Of a DNA stretch of 64,000 nucleotides, positions 16,071 through 24,629 are shown piece by piece; within the stretch, counting starts at the first letter, position 1, and the number at the start of each line of letters is the position of its first letter. The DNA is taken from contig NZ_CAKJTJ010000011.1 in NCBI RefSeq assembly GCF_917563925.1, positions 1-64,000 of the forward strand, in the 5' to 3' direction. A model generated the notes under the pieces. That model did not search any database, was not told the origin of the DNA, and saw only the letters and a program-made list of their open reading frames with translations. Source of the stretch: Sutcliffiella rhizosphaerae. Lineage in GTDB: Bacteria; Bacillota; Bacilli; Bacillales; Bacillaceae_I. The position numbers were made by a program, and so were the translations under genes.

Positions 16071-17189
16071 ATGATTAACAGAGATAGACTTGTAGAAGAA
16101 TTTTTAGAACTAGTAAAGGTCGATTCCGAAACAAAATTTGAAGCGGAAATCTGTAAAGTACTTAAGGAGAAATTCTCTGCTTTAGGTGTTCATGTGATGG
16201 AAGACGATACAACGGCTGAAACAGGACACGGAGCTGGGAACTTAATTTGTACGTTGGACGGGACAAAAGAAGGTGTTGATACCATTTACTTTACGTCTCA
16301 CATGGATACAGTAATTCCAGGTAAAGGGATTAAGCCATCTATTAAAGATGGCTATATCGTAACAGATGGTACTACGATTCTTGGAGCTGATGATAAAGCA
16401 GGACTTGCTGCGATGTTAGAAGCGATTAAGGTGTTGCAAGAAAACAAAATTGAACACGGCAAAATTGAATTTATCATAACTGCTGGTGAAGAATCAGGAC
16501 TTGTTGGTGCTAAAGCATTGGATCCAAAATTGGTCACAGCAAAATTTGGTTTCGCTCTTGATAGTGATGGAACAGTTGGAAATATTATCGTTGCTGCTCC
16601 AACACAAGCGAAAGTAAAAGCAACTATTTACGGAAAAACAGCACATGCTGGTGTAGCACCAGAAAAAGGTGTTTCCGCAATTACAATAGCTGCTAAAGCA
16701 ATTGCAAAAATGCCACTTGGCAGAATAGACGAAGAAACAACTGCGAACATTGGACGATTTGAAGGTGGCGGTCCAACCAATATAGTGTGCGACAGGGTGG
16801 ACATTCTTGCTGAAGCACGTTCATTAGTTTCAGAAAAAATGGAAGCACAAGTGGCAAAAATGAAAGAAGCATACGAAATGGTTGCTGCTGATATGGGTGG
16901 CCGTGCAGAGGTGCAAATTGAGATTATGTATCCTGGGTTTAAATTTGCAGATGGAGATCACGTTGTAGAAGTTGCTAAACGTGCAGTCTCATCTATCGGA
17001 AGAACTCCTGAACTGCAACGAAGCGGTGGCGGCAGTGATGCCAACGTAATTGCAGGTTTTGGTGTACCAACAGTTAATTTAGCTGTTGGCTACGAAGAAA
17101 TTCATACTACTAATGAAAGAATGCCAATCGAAGAACTTGTAAAAACTGCAGAACTTGTTGTTAGTATTATGAAAGAAGTTGCAAACTAA
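16071..17189 (+). CDS. yqjE: M20-family peptidase (YqjE, tripeptidase-like)
   Basis: A 372-aa di-zinc aminopeptidase of the PepT-like class. Metal and catalytic signatures are present: the first His in TSHMDTV, the bridging Asp in LGADDKAG, the Glu pair in TAGEESGLVG, the Asp in ALDSDG, and a C-terminal His in GYEEIHTTNE. A dimerisation domain sits in the middle (GKTAHAG). Substrates are probably small peptides. The gene follows the carboxylase as in B. subtilis (yqjD-yqjE) but has its own ribosome site (AGGAGG) and a terminator on each side. Confidence 0.9.
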   Translation: MINRDRLVEEFLELVKVDSETKFEAEICKVLKEKFSALGVHVMEDDTTAETGHGAGNLICTLDGTKEGVDTIYFTSHMDTVIPGKGIKPSIKDGYIVTDGTTILGADDKAGLAAMLEAIKVLQENKIEHGKIEFIITAGEESGLVGAKALDPKLVTAKFGFALDSDGTVGNIIVAAPTQAKVKATIYGKTAHAGVAPEKGVSAITIAAKAIAKMPLGRIDEETTANIGRFEGGGPTNIVCDRVDILAEARSLVSEKMEAQVAKMKEAYEMVAADMGGRAEVQIEIMYPGFKFADGDHVVEVAKRAVSSIGRTPELQRSGGGSDANVIAGFGVPTVNLAVGYEEIHTTNERMPIEELVKTAELVVSIMKEVAN

Positions 17190-17197
17190 AAATGTGG

Positions 17198-17229
17198 AAA
17201 AGCTTGGTGAAAATGCCAAGCTTTTTTTT
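17198..17229 (+). terminator. Terminator after yqjE
   Basis: AAAAGCTTGG pairs with CCAAGCTTTT, followed by T. Confidence 0.9.
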
Positions 17230-17274
17230 CATCCTTGATTTATAATAGAAAAAAACAGGAATTGGAGAAAAGAC

Positions 17275-17748
17275 ATGGAATCTCAAAAGCTTGTAATCTT
17301 TGAAACAAATAATGAAGAGTACGGAATTCCAGTAGAGTTTGTCATCTCTATTGAAAAATTAGGAACGATAACAGCTTTGCCAGAAATGCCTATTTTTCTT
17401 AAAGGTATTATGAAGGTTAGGGATCAATTGATTCCGGTTCTTGATACGAAGGAATTGTTGTTTTCGCATTCGTTAGAGGTGTCCGATAAATCAAGATTAA
17501 TTCTTATTGAGACTCCAGAAGTTACTATTGGTTTACTTGTGGAGGATGCTAAAGAAATACTGGAAACCGATCAAAATAATATTAAGGAACTGAATCTAAT
17601 GACTCTACAAACATCTGCTTATATTAAAGCGATGGTGAATTTGGAAAACCGATTAATTGCAATGTTAGATCCTCGTTCACTTTTATTAAGTTTAAAGGAA
17701 TTAGAACAGATTAAAGAAGCAGTTGAAAACCAACAAGTGTTAAACTAA
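17275..17748 (+). CDS. CheW-family chemotaxis coupling protein
   Basis: A 157-aa protein consisting of one CheW domain, which in chemotaxis links receptors to the CheA kinase. The start KLVIFETNNEEYGIPVEFVISIEKL and the loop FLKGIMKVRDQLIPVLD are characteristic. There is no receiver domain, so it is not CheV. No other chemotaxis gene is in the window, and terminators flank it, so it is a single-gene unit. It could be a second CheW for a particular receptor set. Confidence 0.87.
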   Translation: MESQKLVIFETNNEEYGIPVEFVISIEKLGTITALPEMPIFLKGIMKVRDQLIPVLDTKELLFSHSLEVSDKSRLILIETPEVTIGLLVEDAKEILETDQNNIKELNLMTLQTSAYIKAMVNLENRLIAMLDPRSLLLSLKELEQIKEAVENQQVLN

Positions 17749-17754
17749 TATGCC

Positions 17755-17797
17755 GAAGCAGGATTCTTCCAAATTAGGAAGTTTTTCTGCTTTTTTC
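17755..17797 (+). terminator. Terminator after the cheW-like gene
   Basis: GAAGCAG...CTTCC pairs with GGAAG...CTGC around a 6-nt loop with an internal bulge, followed by six T. Confidence 0.75.
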
Positions 17798-17874
17798 TGT
17801 AGTATCTTTTCTGATATTACAAAAGTTGATTCTTTAGTCGAGCGATGTTGTCCAACTGTAAAGCTAATTTAACA

Positions 17875-17883
17875 TGCTATAAT
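17875..17883 (+). promoter_or_regulatory. Extended -10 promoter of dinB
   Basis: TATAAT at 17878-17883 with TG one base upstream (17875-17876). No clear -35 is at the right distance. No LexA box of good quality overlaps it, matching the non-SOS control known for B. subtilis PolY1. Confidence 0.5.
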
Positions 17884-17907
17884 AGAAGTATTACTTTATA
17901 GGATCTG

Positions 17908-19167
17908 ATGGATATGAATGAAATAATAAAAAAGAATCATCGTATCATATTTCATGTGGATATGAACAGTTTTTATGCTTCGGTGGAAATGGCATACGAC
18001 TCTTCATTGCAAGGAAAGCCAGTGGCGATTGCCGGAAATGTAGAGGAACGAAAAGGAATTGTCGTCACATGCAGTTATGAAGCAAGGGCATTTGGAGTAA
18101 AAACGACCATGCCATTATGGGAAGCTAAGCAAAAGTGTCCACAGTTAATTGTGAGAAAACCGAATTTTGATAGATATCGCAAAAGTTCACAGGCTATGTT
18201 TAATGTACTAAGAGAGTACACGGACTTGGTTGAACCGGTTTCGATTGATGAAGGTTATATGGATGTTACCAATTATTCTGGTACATTAACACCTTTTCAA
18301 ATTGCTGAAGAAATACAGAACCGATTAAAAATAGAATTATTATTGCCTTGTAGTATTGGAATTGCTCCTAATAAGTTTTTAGCAAAAATGGCTTCAGATA
18401 TGAAAAAACCTATGGGAATAACCATACTAAGAAAAAGGGAGTTAAGTAAAAAGCTTTGGCCAATGAAAGTACAAGAAATGCATGGAATTGGCACTAAAAC
18501 TGCTGAAAAATTAAATACCATTTCCATCTATACGATAAGGGATTTAGCGAAAGGAAACGACTATCAATTAAAACATCTCCTCGGAATAAATGGGGAACGT
18601 TTAAAAAAGCGTGCAAATGGTGAAGATAATCGCCCAGTAGACCCTGATAGTGTATCAGAGTTTAAAAGTATTGGAAATTCCACTACTCTCCCTAAAGATA
18701 CAGACGATGAACGGATCCTGGAACAAACCATAGAAAAACTTGCCACTTCTGTTAGTGCACGCATGAAACGGAAGTCGGTCGTGAGCCGTAATATTCAATT
18801 AATGATTCGGTATGGTATTCACCATACGGTAACAAGAAGCAGAAAATTGGCAAATCCAATTGAAGCAATAGATCAGATTAAGGATGCCGCAATGTTTTTA
18901 ATGAAAAAACATTGGAATGGAGAACCAGTGCGTCTTCTTGGAATAACTGCCCAGGAACTGGAAGAAAAAGATGACACTTTTAAACAGTTAGACCTCTTTA
19001 CGTTTCAGGAAGATCTGAAAAAAGAGCCTTTGCAAAAAGCTCTTCAAGATTTGGAAGATAAGTATGGAAAAGGGGTAATTAAAAGGGGAATTAAGAATCA
19101 AAATACAACAGATCCAAATTCTTTAGCCAGAATAACGACAAGCTTTCAAAAGGACTTTTTAGAATGA
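17908..19167 (+). CDS. dinB: DNA polymerase IV (Y family, PolY1/YqjH)
   Basis: A 419-aa translesion DNA polymerase. Catalytic acids are Asp18 in HVDMNSFYASVE and Asp114-Glu115 in VSIDEGYMD. The steric-gate region, the thumb helix-hairpin-helix (MHGIGTKTAEKL) and the little-finger domain are all there. Near the C-terminus QLDLF is a beta-clamp binding motif. The gene corresponds to B. subtilis yqjH by position and sequence type. It ends in a long basic tail after the clamp motif. Confidence 0.92.
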   Translation: MDMNEIIKKNHRIIFHVDMNSFYASVEMAYDSSLQGKPVAIAGNVEERKGIVVTCSYEARAFGVKTTMPLWEAKQKCPQLIVRKPNFDRYRKSSQAMFNVLREYTDLVEPVSIDEGYMDVTNYSGTLTPFQIAEEIQNRLKIELLLPCSIGIAPNKFLAKMASDMKKPMGITILRKRELSKKLWPMKVQEMHGIGTKTAEKLNTISIYTIRDLAKGNDYQLKHLLGINGERLKKRANGEDNRPVDPDSVSEFKSIGNSTTLPKDTDDERILEQTIEKLATSVSARMKRKSVVSRNIQLMIRYGIHHTVTRSRKLANPIEAIDQIKDAAMFLMKKHWNGEPVRLLGITAQELEEKDDTFKQLDLFTFQEDLKKEPLQKALQDLEDKYGKGVIKRGIKNQNTTDPNSLARITTSFQKDFLE

Positions 19168-19169
19168 TT

Positions 19170-19206
19170 TGCCCGGTTACCAATCTAGGTAGGCGGGTTT
19201 TCTTTT
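19170..19206 (+). terminator. Terminator after dinB
   Basis: GCCCG/TACC arms pair with GGTA/CGGGT arms with a one-base asymmetry, followed by a T-rich tail. Confidence 0.65.
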
Positions 19207-19587
19207 TGTGATAATCTGTTCTATGAAATTTTACATGCTAGAGAAAGATTTGAACAAGAAGAGGGGAATATAAAGGGGTTAAAATCATAAGTTTACGGTA
19301 TGATTTTAAATAATGAGGCATTAAAAAAGAAAAACGGAATTGTCTAAAATGTGTCGTTAGGAATGGGGCCGGGGATTAATAATACGATAGTACAAAATTA
19401 TATAAATGTTAGTCTAATCCTGAATAATCCCGTTTGTAGAAAAGCAAATGGAAATTAACAATTCCGTTATAACTGGTGAATTAATTATTTCAGGTGAAAT
19501 TTCAAAATTACTTCGGTGGTGGAAACGGATCTAGGGGACCACTTCCTGTAATTTTTCCAGAAAAGTAAGAGGATAATAGCGATTAAA
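19207..19587 (+). pseudogene. Region with decayed coding-like sequence
   Basis: No intact gene. Short in-frame stretches read like the remains of one protein in three frames: about 19352-19458 (LGMGPGINNTIVQNYINV), about 19462-19533 (NSVITGELIISGEISK) and about 19508-19567 (YFGGGNGSRGPLPVIFPEK, ending at TAA). They look more protein-like than random AT-rich DNA, but I cannot name a family. It may simply be non-coding. Confidence 0.3.
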
Positions 19588-19761
19588 TTACCTGTGGTCT
19601 CTTTCACAGGTTTTTATTTTTTTGCTATTCACATAGTTTAGTACATCTTCTTTACAAACATTTACGACAGAAGATATAACATCTAAGTCATTAGTTATTT
19701 TTAGATCAATTAATCTTTTGGCAATTTCGAGTTCAGGTTTGTAGTGGTGATTATGAGCCAT
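19588..19761 (-). CDS. 57-aa small protein of a LexA-controlled operon
   Basis: A small hydrophilic protein starting MAHNHHYKPELEIAKRLIDL and ending in a basic tail (KKIKTCERDHR). The middle looks helical, roughly a helix-turn-helix size, but I recognise no family. The longer frame to 19794 would run back through the upstream gene. The chosen ATG overlaps the 3' end of the 69-aa membrane protein gene by 11 bp, so the two are coupled and share the promoter with two LexA boxes. Confidence 0.55.
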   Translation of the reverse strand: MAHNHHYKPELEIAKRLIDLKITNDLDVISSVVNVCKEDVLNYVNSKKIKTCERDHR

Positions 19762-19960
19762 GATGTTGTGATTCCTCTTGATGATGTAATACATGTTTCA
19801 TTCCATGAATGGATAACAGACAGACGGTTGTTAGCATACTGAATGTAAAGATCGGAGCATTGTTAGGAGTATCGTTAATCATAAAGTAGAAAAGTACAGC
19901 AAAGCCTGTCACAGCTAGAAGTTTTAATGTAATGTAGAAAGTCTTTTGTAATAGTTTCAT
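19751..19960 (-). CDS. 69-aa small membrane protein under two LexA boxes
   Basis: A 69-aa protein with two membrane helices (about 8-28 and 36-54), a short outside loop (MINDTPNNAP) and a His-rich cytoplasmic tail (KHVLHHQEESQHHGS). GAGGTGAT precedes the ATG. The promoter has a LexA box between -35 and -10 and a second one just downstream, so expression should be tightly SOS-induced. No LysM domain is present, so it is not YneA, although its size and control recall small SOS division inhibitors. The function is unknown. Confidence 0.65.
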   Translation of the reverse strand: MKLLQKTFYITLKLLAVTGFAVLFYFMINDTPNNAPIFTFSMLTTVCLLSIHGMKHVLHHQEESQHHGS

Positions 19961-19984
19961 AGAATTATCACCTCATCTTGAATT

Positions 19985-20034
19985 AGAACGTTTGTTCTGT
20001 TTTTATTATAACGGAACAAATGTTCGTTTTGCAA
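19985..20034 (-). promoter_or_regulatory. SOS promoter with two DinR/LexA boxes
   Basis: Read on the reverse strand: TTGCAA (20029-20034), an 18-bp spacer and TATAAT (20005-20010). A box CGAACATTTGTTCC (20013-20026) fills the spacer and a second AGAACAAACGTTCT (19985-19998) lies just past the -10. Both fit the Bacillus pattern GAAC-N4-GTTC. Confidence 0.85.
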
Positions 20035-20177
20035 CTAGTTTTTAAAAAAAGTTTTAGATTCTTTCCTTGAGTAGAGATAGATTATTTAAATCCATAAGAA
20101 ATAGTGGACGTGTGATAAGTGAGGAACTACTGAAATGGGAAGTTTGAGTGTTAAAAGGCAGGTGTGAACTGGTTAAT

Positions 20178-20213
20178 AAAAATAGAAAAGCTTAGAGCGA
20201 GTGCCCTAAGCTT
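20178..20213 (-). terminator. Terminator of the HAD phosphatase gene
   Basis: AAGCTTAG (20188-20195) pairs with CTAAGCTT (20206-20213). Read leftward the stem is followed by TTTTCTATTTTTATT. Confidence 0.75.
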
Positions 20214-20275
20214 AATGTGTTAAACACGTCTCCATTTAGTTATTAAGTGACAAATGGTATCAAAATAAGGTGAAA

Positions 20276-21133
20276 TCAGAAAGATTCTGATTGATGTTCA
20301 TTTAATAAATCATTCTCTAGCAACTCAGCCAGTTCTGCTAAATTCTTTACAGTAATATTAGACTCGCTCTCTTCAAATAAATTAAAGGAATCTATACATA
20401 TTGTATGACAGCCTAGACGGGCAGCAGGGAGTATTTCATTAATATAATTGTCTCCGATACTTAGCATTTCCTCAAAAGAAACATTAAATTTATTAGATAT
20501 ATATGTAAGTTGTTCGGATGTAGATGCAGGTTTATTTGCTTCGAAAATCTTCTCGTGAAAGTATGAGGTAAAGCCAAGTTTCTTCAAAATAACATCACTG
20601 TCTGTTTGTGGACTATTCGTCATTAATACTAGTTTGTATTTACCATGCAGTTTTTCTAGAACTTGTGCGAATTCCTTTAGAGGTTCTAAAATAAAGCTAT
20701 CAGTCATCATATGTTCTCTCGTTTGTAGAAATGCTGAATAGGCATCCTCGCTAGATAATCCATAATGTTTCGCAATTGAAACAGGAATCCACCATAAATC
20801 TCCAATACTTAGCATAGTGAAAAGATCAAACTCCAGTGTATTTGGATAAAGAGAATTTAGTTCTTCTTTTGTGACTTTTTCCCCATCCCATTGCCAACCG
20901 TCAATGACATTTCCATTTTGGTGAGCAAGTATCAAGTCTTCTTTGGCATCGTATACTCTTCCAATTTTTAATGTGTGCTGATCTGTCTCCACTGCTGAAT
21001 AATCCTTTTCAAAAGATGCTTGATACTCCTTTGGTAACATCTCTCTTAATAAGTCTGCATAATAGCGGAAGTGATGAGTATCTTCATATAAGGTGCCGTC
21101 TAAATCAAAAACAATGGTTCGTATGTTATGCAT
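20276..21133 (-). CDS. HAD-superfamily hydrolase
   Basis: A 285-aa haloacid-dehalogenase-type phosphatase. Motif I is VFDLDGTLYED near residue 9, motif II VLMTNSP near 169, the motif III Lys is in ANKPAST, and motif IV is SIGDNYINEILPA. An alpha-helical cap lies between motifs I and II and contains an unusual Trp-rich stretch. AAGGAGAGG precedes the ATG. The substrate is unknown; small phosphorylated metabolites are usual. It is divergent from rnz. Confidence 0.85.
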   Translation of the reverse strand: MHNIRTIVFDLDGTLYEDTHHFRYYADLLREMLPKEYQASFEKDYSAVETDQHTLKIGRVYDAKEDLILAHQNGNVIDGWQWDGEKVTKEELNSLYPNTLEFDLFTMLSIGDLWWIPVSIAKHYGLSSEDAYSAFLQTREHMMTDSFILEPLKEFAQVLEKLHGKYKLVLMTNSPQTDSDVILKKLGFTSYFHEKIFEANKPASTSEQLTYISNKFNVSFEEMLSIGDNYINEILPAARLGCHTICIDSFNLFEESESNITVKNLAELAELLENDLLNEHQSESF

Positions 21134-21235
21134 ATTATCCTCTCCTTCGGTTCATTATCTATATTGTACTATATTCCCGAATTTTCTTATGCTTTTTTTG
21201 TTATTTGAGTATAATGGAAGGAAGGAGCGATGAAT

Positions 21236-22156
21236 ATGAAAATAACTTTTTTAGGGACAGGTTCTGGTGTTCCTGCGAAGCATCGAAATGTATCATCCCT
21301 TGCCCTTCACATAGAGGATAAAGAGGGATCTTTATGGTTGTTTGATTGCGGGGAAGCAACACAGCATCAGATTTTACATACATCATTAAAACCAAGGAAA
21401 ATAAAAAAAATTTTTATTACACATTTACACGGTGATCATATATTTGGTTTACCGGGACTATTAAGCAGCAGATCCTTTCAGGGAGGAGATACGCCCCTTA
21501 CTGTGTATGGTCCTAAAGGAATAAAATTGTACTTAGAAACTTCATTGCATGTAAGTATGACTCATTTAAATTATCCGTTAGTAATAGAGGAATTTGAGGA
21601 GCAAGGCCTTCAAATTGAACTTGATAATTATATAATTGAGAGTAAAAAGTTAGTACATGGTATCCCATCATTTGGCTATCGAATTGTTCAAAAAGATTTA
21701 CCCGGTGCTTTGTTAATGGATAAAGTAAAAGTACATCGTATTCCCTCAGGTCCACATCTCCAAATGCTTAAAGAAGGAAAAGTAATCACTTTAGCAGATG
21801 GCAGAAATTTTGATGGCAAGGAATTTATAGGACCGCCCAAAAGAGGGAAAATCATTACGATTTTAGGTGATACAAGATATACTGACACATCTATTGAGCT
21901 TGCGCAATACGCTGATGTTCTTGTACATGAGGCTACTTTTGGAGCAAAAGATGAGCTGCTAGCAAAAGAATATTTTCACTCCACAACCCTTCAAGCAGCT
22001 AAAGTTGCAAAATCAGCAAAGGCTACCCAATTACTTCTTACACATATAAGTGCTAGATATCAAGGAGAAGACGTCCAAGTTTTACTTCAAGAAGCGATGG
22101 ATGTTTTTCCAAATTCAATTGTGATGAAGGACTTTGATGTAGTGGAAATTAAATAG
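21236..22156 (+). CDS. rnz: Ribonuclease Z
   Basis: A 306-aa metallo-beta-lactamase-fold endonuclease that trims the 3' end of tRNA precursors lacking an encoded CCA. The zinc motif is His63-x-His65-x-Asp67-His68 (THLHGDH), with the substrate entry [13 protein letters not shown] and the later ligands in GDTRYTD and LLTHISARY. The AAGGAG site fits ATG 21236 (MKITFLGTG) better than ATG 21230, which would be only two bases away. Corresponds to B. subtilis yqjK. TATAAT at 21210-21215 marks its promoter. Confidence 0.95.
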   Translation: MKITFLGTGSGVPAKHRNVSSLALHIEDKEGSLWLFDCGEATQHQILHTSLKPRKIKKIFITHLHGDHIFGLPGLLSSRSFQGGDTPLTVYGPKGIKLYLETSLHVSMTHLNYPLVIEEFEEQGLQIELDNYIIESKKLVHGIPSFGYRIVQKDLPGALLMDKVKVHRIPSGPHLQMLKEGKVITLADGRNFDGKEFIGPPKRGKIITILGDTRYTDTSIELAQYADVLVHEATFGAKDELLAKEYFHSTTLQAAKVAKSAKATQLLLTHISARYQGEDVQVLLQEAMDVFPNSIVMKDFDVVEIK

Positions 22157-22163
22157 CTGGGGA

Positions 22164-22198
22164 AACAATCTACAGGTATAGCGGTAGGTTGTTTTTTT
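22164..22198 (+). terminator. Terminator after rnz
   Basis: AACAATCTAC pairs with GTAGGTTGTT (one G-U pair), followed by seven T. Confidence 0.88.
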
Positions 22199-22263
22199 AT
22201 GCGCAGTTGGTAAAAAATGAAACTTTTAACATTTTAAAACGTCTTAGTAATAGGAGGATGATG

Positions 22264-22899
22264 ATGTCTTTACATATTGTAACTCAAGCTATTTTAAAAG
22301 GGTATTTTCACAGAAGTAAGAAAAACAGACCTTATATCGTTGCTATTGATGGATTAAGCGGGGCAGGTAAAACTACTTTTTCTAAGATATTAACAAGTGA
22401 ATTAAATCAACACTGTCTAACCATACTGCTACATATTGATCATTATATCGTTTCGAGAAAAGATCGATATGATACAGGATATGCCCCATGGTATGAATAT
22501 TATCAATTACAATGGGATGTTCCTAAATTAACAAGTGATTTATTTATTCCGCTACATAATAATTGCACTTCACTTTCTCTCCCTCTATATGACCATCCTT
22601 CCGATACAATTTCAGCACAGAGTGTTTGGGTATCAACTGATAGTATCATTCTAATCGAAGGTGTTTTCCTTCAAAGAAAGGAATGGAGAGATTTTTACGA
22701 TTATCGTATTTTTAAAGATTGCCCTCGAGAAATCAGGTACAAAAGAGTTCTAGACAGGGATCGGTATATAGGCGATTATGAGGAAAGGCTAGAAAAATAT
22801 AAACAAAGATATTGGCCAGGAGAAGAGCATTACTTAGCAATAGAAAATCCTATTGTGAACGCTACTTTTGTGTATGAGGAGCAAGAAGGAGTTGAGTGA
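22264..22899 (+). CDS. P-loop kinase, uridine kinase-like
   Basis: A 211-aa nucleoside or metabolite kinase of the uridine kinase/phosphoribulokinase class. The Walker A motif is IDGLSGAGKTTFSK near residue 27. An acceptor-binding DHY follows in HIDHYIVSRKDRYDTGY, and a Walker B-like strand reads SIILIEGVFL. The lid region has RYKRVLDRDRYIG. Three ATGs lie after AGGAGG; the third (22264) has the right spacing. The gene stops one base before the double-GNAT gene, so they are cotranscribed. The substrate is not evident. Confidence 0.75.
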   Translation: MSLHIVTQAILKGYFHRSKKNRPYIVAIDGLSGAGKTTFSKILTSELNQHCLTILLHIDHYIVSRKDRYDTGYAPWYEYYQLQWDVPKLTSDLFIPLHNNCTSLSLPLYDHPSDTISAQSVWVSTDSIILIEGVFLQRKEWRDFYDYRIFKDCPREIRYKRVLDRDRYIGDYEERLEKYKQRYWPGEEHYLAIENPIVNATFVYEEQEGVE

Positions 22900-22900
22900 T

Positions 22901-23878
22901 TTGAATATTACTATACACCAAATGAATAAAAATACAGCAATAAATATTCTTCAGTGGATATATGAAAAACCATATGATTTTTATAATAATAGTGTGACAC
23001 AAGAAAATATCGATGAAATGATGGATGGGTCATACAAATATTTGATAGATGAGAAGCAAGAAATACTAGGTTATTTTTGTACAGGGAAAGCGGCACAAGT
23101 TCCAGCTGGCCATAAAACAAATGTTTATAAGCAAGATGCGATCGACATTGGTCTTGGAATGAATCCGAAATTTATTGGACAAGGAAATGGGTATAAATTC
23201 TGCACATTCATTATAAATTATTTCTTTGAATCAGCTCCAGAGTCTACATTAAGGTTATCAGTAGCAATATTTAATAAAAGAGCTATCCATTTATACGAAA
23301 AATTAGGGTTTAAGAATACAAGTGAATTTTCTACAGGTACAACAGAATTTGTCACAATGGTGTTAAGGAAGTGTAGCATGATTATCAAATTAGAGAAACT
23401 CGCAATGACTGATGCGACCCCTTTATTTGAATTTGAAAGTAAGAATAGATCTCATTTTGAAAAGTCAGTTCCATCACGGGGAGAGAAATATTATATTTTG
23501 GAACATTTTTTAGAAGGATTAACAGACCTATTAGAAGAGCAAAATCGACAAGACTCATATTTTTATTTAATAAAAGATGAGATGGGGTCAATTTTAGGAA
23601 GAATAAATATTATTGATATAAATCGTCAACAAAAGGTCGGTCATTTAGGTTACAGAGTTGGAGAAAATGCTGTTGGTAAAGGGGTTGCAAGTAAAGCGGT
23701 AGCACAAATACTTGAACAAACCAAAGACTTAGAAATAGTTTCTATAAAAGCAAAAACTACACTAGATAACATTGCTTCACAAAAAGTTTTAGAAAAAAAC
23801 GGCTTTATGCGAACAGATCTATTAGCTGAAACTAATGACATAGATTTTGTTTATTATGAATGGAAGATAGATACTTAG
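22901..23878 (+). CDS. Tandem double GNAT acetyltransferase
   Basis: A 325-aa protein made of two GNAT domains in one frame. Domain 1 (about 1-160) has the acetyl-CoA loop GLGMNPKFIGQGNGYKF and ends ...AIHLYEKLGF. Domain 2 (about 165-325) begins IIKLEKLAMTDATPLFEFE and has YRVGENAVGKGVASKAV; it resembles RimJ/RimL enzymes. TTG 22901 follows AAGGAG by nine bases. At the junction there is a second ribosome site (AAGGAAG) before ATG 23378, so domain 2 may also be made alone. Confidence 0.8.
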   Translation: MNITIHQMNKNTAINILQWIYEKPYDFYNNSVTQENIDEMMDGSYKYLIDEKQEILGYFCTGKAAQVPAGHKTNVYKQDAIDIGLGMNPKFIGQGNGYKFCTFIINYFFESAPESTLRLSVAIFNKRAIHLYEKLGFKNTSEFSTGTTEFVTMVLRKCSMIIKLEKLAMTDATPLFEFESKNRSHFEKSVPSRGEKYYILEHFLEGLTDLLEEQNRQDSYFYLIKDEMGSILGRINIIDINRQQKVGHLGYRVGENAVGKGVASKAVAQILEQTKDLEIVSIKAKTTLDNIASQKVLEKNGFMRTDLLAETNDIDFVYYEWKIDT

Positions 23879-23918
23879 AATACTAACTAAACTAAGGCAG
23901 AAAGGGGTAGCAGAAGAT

Positions 23919-24413
23919 ATGAGATTATTCATTAACTGTATGATCCTCACTGTTTTAATAAGTGCTTGTAGCTCTCTTGAGAAGAAAGAGGTGTTCCCTG
24001 AAGTAATGCCGGATGATTTTAGTTTTATATTAAAATATGGTTTTGAGGCACGAGACATCTTAAACACCATTGACCATACATATACAAAGAACATGGTGTT
24101 GGATGAGGACATTACAATAGACCTGGAACTATCCAATGAAGAAATAGAAGCAATATACATGAAGATAAAAGAAATCGACTTATTGGCTTCAGCTGATAAG
24201 GCAAGTGATGTTTCATGTGTAGATCCATATGAAAGAAATGAAATAACTCTCACTATAAACGGAGAAGTATATGAACGAAAATGGATTACTTCCAAATGTG
24301 ACAAACGTGCAGACGATAAGCTCAAAGAATTCACAGACTTTATCTCTTATGACATAATCAGAGGAAAAGAGGAGGTAAAACAACTCCCTGCTACTAGAGG
24401 TGGTTATGATTGA
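23919..24413 (+). CDS. Hypothetical lipoprotein (family with the gene at 60624)
   Basis: A 164-aa lipoprotein with signal and lipobox ISAC near residue 17. The mature part begins VMPDDFSFILKYGFEA and ends LPATRGGYD. The reverse-strand gene at 60624-61115 has the same layout (MPKDFNFSLDY near the start, one invariant-looking Cys pair, a LPEANGWYE end), so the two are paralogues. No known domain is visible. Two Cys residues (CVDP and SKCDK) could pair outside the cell. Confidence 0.65.
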   Translation: MRLFINCMILTVLISACSSLEKKEVFPEVMPDDFSFILKYGFEARDILNTIDHTYTKNMVLDEDITIDLELSNEEIEAIYMKIKEIDLLASADKASDVSCVDPYERNEITLTINGEVYERKWITSKCDKRADDKLKEFTDFISYDIIRGKEEVKQLPATRGGYD

Positions 24414-24459
24414 CTTGTATTTCTCGAAAATCTAGAAGCATTGATAATTGAGGAATTGC

Positions 24460-24501
24460 AATAAGAAAGGCAGGAATAACATATCCCATGCCTTTCTTAT
24501 T
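24460..24501. terminator. 13-bp inverted repeat between convergent genes
   Basis: AATAAGAAAGGCA (24460-24472) pairs perfectly with TGCCTTTCTTATT (24489-24501). It lies between the lipoprotein gene and the end of the tetR gene. The T tract is weak, so termination is likely but not certain. Confidence 0.6.
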
Positions 24502-24629
24502 ATGTGATTAAGTAAATTTTTACTCTGAACTGTTAAATATAACTAACGCTCGCTATTATTAATTCTGCAAAATAACTTATATCCTGCTTCATCCGCTAGT
24601 AAGTGCGAATACTGGCATCCATTTCTTGT

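Noticed and set aside
17839-17852. LexA box before dinB (CGAGCGATGTTGTC)
   Set aside because: The right half does not match GTTC, and PolY1 of B. subtilis is not known to be SOS controlled.
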